In this document: positions 61,933 to 64,000 of the stretch, in pieces
Position numbering within the stretch: position 1 is the first letter of the stretch
How the letters are laid out: each line of letters begins with the position of its first letter
Source: Eubacterium sp.
GTDB taxonomy: Bacteria > Bacillota > Clostridia > Lachnospirales > Lachnospiraceae
Direction of reading: 5' to 3'
DNA length: 64,000 bases
NCBI GenBank assembly: GCA_017938215.1
Contig: JAGBBZ010000015.1
Location: 124,001 to 188,000 of the forward strand
Position numbers and translations under genes: made by a program
The notes under the pieces: generated by a model
Databases searched by the model: none
The model's input: only the letters and a program-made list of their open reading frames with translations
What the model was told of the DNA's origin: nothing

Positions 61933-62232
61933 ATGTTACGAGCAAAAGAAATAAGTGAAAAAACAGCGTGGCAGGACCTTACACCAGGTCTACAGATCTA
62001 TGAACCAGCCACCTCCAAACGTTTTGAAACAGGAGAGTGGAGAGTAAATACTCCTGTGTTTGATAAAGAAAAATGTAAACAATGTTTGTTATGCGTACCA
62101 TACTGTCCAGATAGTGCGATTCCGGTGCGTAATGGAGAGCGCGAAGCGTTTGATCTGATGCACTGCAAAGGTTGCGGAATTTGTGTGAAAGCCTGTCCGT
62201 TTGGTGCAATTACAATGAAGGAGGGAAAATAA
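61933..62232 (+). CDS. porD: Pyruvate:ferredoxin oxidoreductase, delta subunit (2x[4Fe-4S])
   Basis: 99 residues with two ferredoxin motifs, CKQCLLCVPYCP and CKGCGICVKACP, which carry electrons from TPP to ferredoxin. Starts one base after porC and ends flush with porA. Length and order are typical. Confidence 0.95.
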   Translation: MLRAKEISEKTAWQDLTPGLQIYEPATSKRFETGEWRVNTPVFDKEKCKQCLLCVPYCPDSAIPVRNGEREAFDLMHCKGCGICVKACPFGAITMKEGK

Positions 62233-63423
62233 ATGGCGATTTTAGAAAGAATGTCAGGAAATGAAGCGGTTGCTCATGCCATCAAACAGGTGGAACCGGA
62301 TGTTATGCCAGCATTTCCGATTACTCCTTCCACAGAACTCCCACAGTTTGTGTCAAACTTCATTGCAAATGGGGAAATTAACACAGAGTTTATCCCAGTG
62401 GAAAGTGAGCACAGTTCCATGAGTGCAGCCATTGGTGCATCTGCTGCTGGAGCCAGAGCCTTGACAGCGACATCTTCCTGTGGTCTTGCTTTGATGTGGG
62501 AAGTACTTTATGTAGCGGCATCCAACCGTTTGCCAATTTGTATGGCAGTGGTTAACCGTGCTCTTTCCGGGCCTTTGAATATCAACAGTGAGCACTCGGA
62601 TAGCATGGGAGCTAGAGATTCCGGGTGGTTGCAGATTTACGCAGAAAATAACCAGGAAGCATACGATAACTTTATTCAGGCGTATCGCATTGCGGAGCAC
62701 AAAGATGTAATGCTTCCAATCATGATTTGTCAGGATGGATTTATTACCAGTCATGCTGTTGAAAACATCACATTGGAAGAAACGGTAGCTGTAAAGAATT
62801 TTGTGGGTGAGTATGAACCAGAGCATTATTTGTTGAACCCGGAAGAAACCATGGCTGTGGGGCCTTATGCAGTATCAAATTACTGTATGGAAGCGAAAAA
62901 GGCGCAAGCGGAAGCCATGATCAATGCAAAACAGGTCATTCTAGATGTAGCAAAAGAATTCGAAGAAATGACTGGCAGAAAATATGGTCTTTTTGAAGAA
63001 TATAAGTTAAAGGATGCCGAGTATGCCATCGTAGCCATCGGTTCTGCATGCGGTACCATTAAAGATGCCGTGGACAAGTTGAGAAAACAGGGCATGAAGG
63101 TCGGACTATTAAAAGTTCGTGTGTTCCGTCCATTCCCAGCAAAGGAGATGGCAAAGGCATTAAAGAAATGCAAAGCGGTTGCGATTTTGGATCGTTGCGA
63201 AAGTTATAGTGCCAACGGAGGTCCACTTGGTGCGGAATTGACAGCAGCCTTCTATCGATATAAAAATACTTCTGAAGTAATCAATTATGTATACGGTTTG
63301 TCCGGAAGAGATCTGACGGTAGATCAAGTTGCAGACGTATACAAAGAGTTGAGTGAAGCGGCGGAAAATGGTGTAAAAGATAAGAAATATCGTTACATCG
63401 GTTTGCGCGACAAGGAGGTATAA
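62233..63423 (+). CDS. porA: Pyruvate:ferredoxin oxidoreductase, alpha subunit
   Basis: 396 residues: [98 protein letters not shown], then the second domain with [11 protein letters not shown] and [11 protein letters not shown]. Strongly like the pyruvate-type alpha subunit. It starts directly at the porD stop; GGAGGG lies before the ATG. Confidence 0.95.
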   Translation: MAILERMSGNEAVAHAIKQVEPDVMPAFPITPSTELPQFVSNFIANGEINTEFIPVESEHSSMSAAIGASAAGARALTATSSCGLALMWEVLYVAASNRLPICMAVVNRALSGPLNINSEHSDSMGARDSGWLQIYAENNQEAYDNFIQAYRIAEHKDVMLPIMICQDGFITSHAVENITLEETVAVKNFVGEYEPEHYLLNPEETMAVGPYAVSNYCMEAKKAQAEAMINAKQVILDVAKEFEEMTGRKYGLFEEYKLKDAEYAIVAIGSACGTIKDAVDKLRKQGMKVGLLKVRVFRPFPAKEMAKALKKCKAVAILDRCESYSANGGPLGAELTAAFYRYKNTSEVINYVYGLSGRDLTVDQVADVYKELSEAAENGVKDKKYRYIGLRDKEV

Positions 63424-63427
63424 TGCC

Positions 63428-64000
63428 ATGGAACAGAAATTTGATTTTAAAGAAATACAGGGCAGAGAAGAGCGTCTTGCACCAGGACATCGTATGTGTG
63501 CCGGATGTGGTGGAACAATCGCGGCAAGAAACGTGCTGAAAGCACTTCATCCAGGCGATAAGGCGGTTGTAGGTAATGCGACCGGGTGTTTGGAAGTGTC
63601 TACGTTTATGTATCCATACACGGCATATCAAGACAGCTACATTCACAATGCATTTGAGAATGCCGGCGCCACATTGAGCGGTGTAGAGGCTGCCTATAAT
63701 TACATGAAGAAGACAGGGAAATTAAAAGAAGAGTATAAATTTATCACCTTTGGTGGTGATGGTGGTACCTATGATATCGGTTTCCAGTCTCTTTCCGGAG
63801 CGATGGAACGTGGTCATGATATGGTGTATGTGTGCTATGACAATGGTGCTTATATGAATACGGGTATCCAGCGTTCTTCGGCGACACCAATGTTCGCGGA
63901 TACTACGACAACCCCTGCCGGAAAGGTGCAAAAAGGAAAACCACAGACTCGAAAGGACTTGGCAGCAATTATGGCTGCGCACAATATCCCTTATGTGGGA
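63428..64000 (+). CDS. porB: Pyruvate:ferredoxin oxidoreductase, beta subunit, 3'-truncated
   Basis: The TPP-binding subunit; 191 residues visible, the gene continues past the window. [19 protein letters not shown] (cluster Cys), [10 protein letters not shown], the TPP-Mg block [12 protein letters not shown] and [16 protein letters not shown]. The ATG follows GGAGGT with about 7 bases, 4 bp after porA. Confidence 0.95.
   Translation, partial: MEQKFDFKEIQGREERLAPGHRMCAGCGGTIAARNVLKALHPGDKAVVGNATGCLEVSTFMYPYTAYQDSYIHNAFENAGATLSGVEAAYNYMKKTGKLKEEYKFITFGGDGGTYDIGFQSLSGAMERGHDMVYVCYDNGAYMNTGIQRSSATPMFADTTTTPAGKVQKGKPQTRKDLAAIMAAHNIPYVG

Noticed and set aside
61359..64000. 2-ketoisovalerate rather than pyruvate specificity for the oxidoreductase
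   Set aside because: The alpha-subunit motifs and gamma-delta-alpha-beta order follow the pyruvate-type enzyme; substrate still needs proof, but pyruvate is more likely.
1..64000. CRISPR arrays, insertion sequences, integrases, tRNA or rRNA genes
   Set aside because: No regularly spaced repeats with unique spacers, no transposase or recombinase frames, and no tRNA/rRNA-like sequence were found by reading.

Overview
The window reads as a chromosome segment of a low-GC, spore-forming, anaerobic Firmicute, most like a Lachnospiraceae/Clostridiales gut bacterium (inferred from content, not from a search). Evidence: strong AGGAGG-type ribosome sites; a spoIIGA-sigE pair behind Spo0A boxes; CotF-like coat proteins; a four-subunit ferredoxin-dependent pyruvate oxidoreductase; Rex; and lysine-rich Ig-like surface proteins. 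No tRNA, rRNA, CRISPR array, insertion sequence, integrase or prophage was seen. After start-site correction no gene-free stretch exceeds about 300 bases.

Layout. 0-7.3 kb: conserved housekeeping, the end of infB, rbfA, nrnA, truB, ribF, a YkuE-like phosphoesterase, scpA and scpB. 7.3-18.5 kb: accessory genes, including a lone AAA ATPase, an ECF sigma/anti-sigma pair with a self-recognised promoter, a GyrI-like protein, a MarR repressor with two palindromic operators, a probable small RNA or attenuator, a YdcF protein, an XRE-led membrane/hydrolase/SUKH operon, and a DRE-TIM aldolase on the minus strand. 18.7-21.9 kb: a 1078-residue secreted protein. 22-26.4 kb: purM-purN-purD, then a 47-bp tandem repeat, then glyA. 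26.4-33 kb: an AT-rich accessory island with small XRE regulators, a perfect Rex-type operator, and a run of five genes (WYL regulator; HNH plus glycine-zipper membrane protein; helical protein; protein with a ferredoxin head; TerB-like protein). 33.2-38.1 kb: folE, folP, a folB-folK fusion, pheA, miaB. 38.2-42.6 kb: a cyclophilin, an S66 LD-carboxypeptidase, spoIIGA-sigE, a BIG2 secreted protein. 42.8-56.8 kb: lepA-hemW, PNP-mtaD purine salvage, an ABC-F ATPase, rex, nnr, alr, mazF, a histidine phosphatase, rlmH, mscS. 56.9-64 kb: two CotF-like proteins, a large SGNH hydrolase, a PhoB/PhoR-like two-component pair, and porCDA plus the start of porB.

The best candidate for an undescribed system is the 27.5-33 kb island. 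A perfect TTGTGAA-N4-TTCACAA site, matching the known Rex operator, lies before a WYL-type regulator (a family common beside defence systems). Behind it are a nuclease-like/membrane protein, a one-cluster ferredoxin-like protein and a TerB-like protein, closely spaced and without an obvious internal terminator. A rex gene lies 23 kb away in the same window. The hypothesis is a redox-gated stress or defence module; the site and domains are seen in the sequence, the function is inference.
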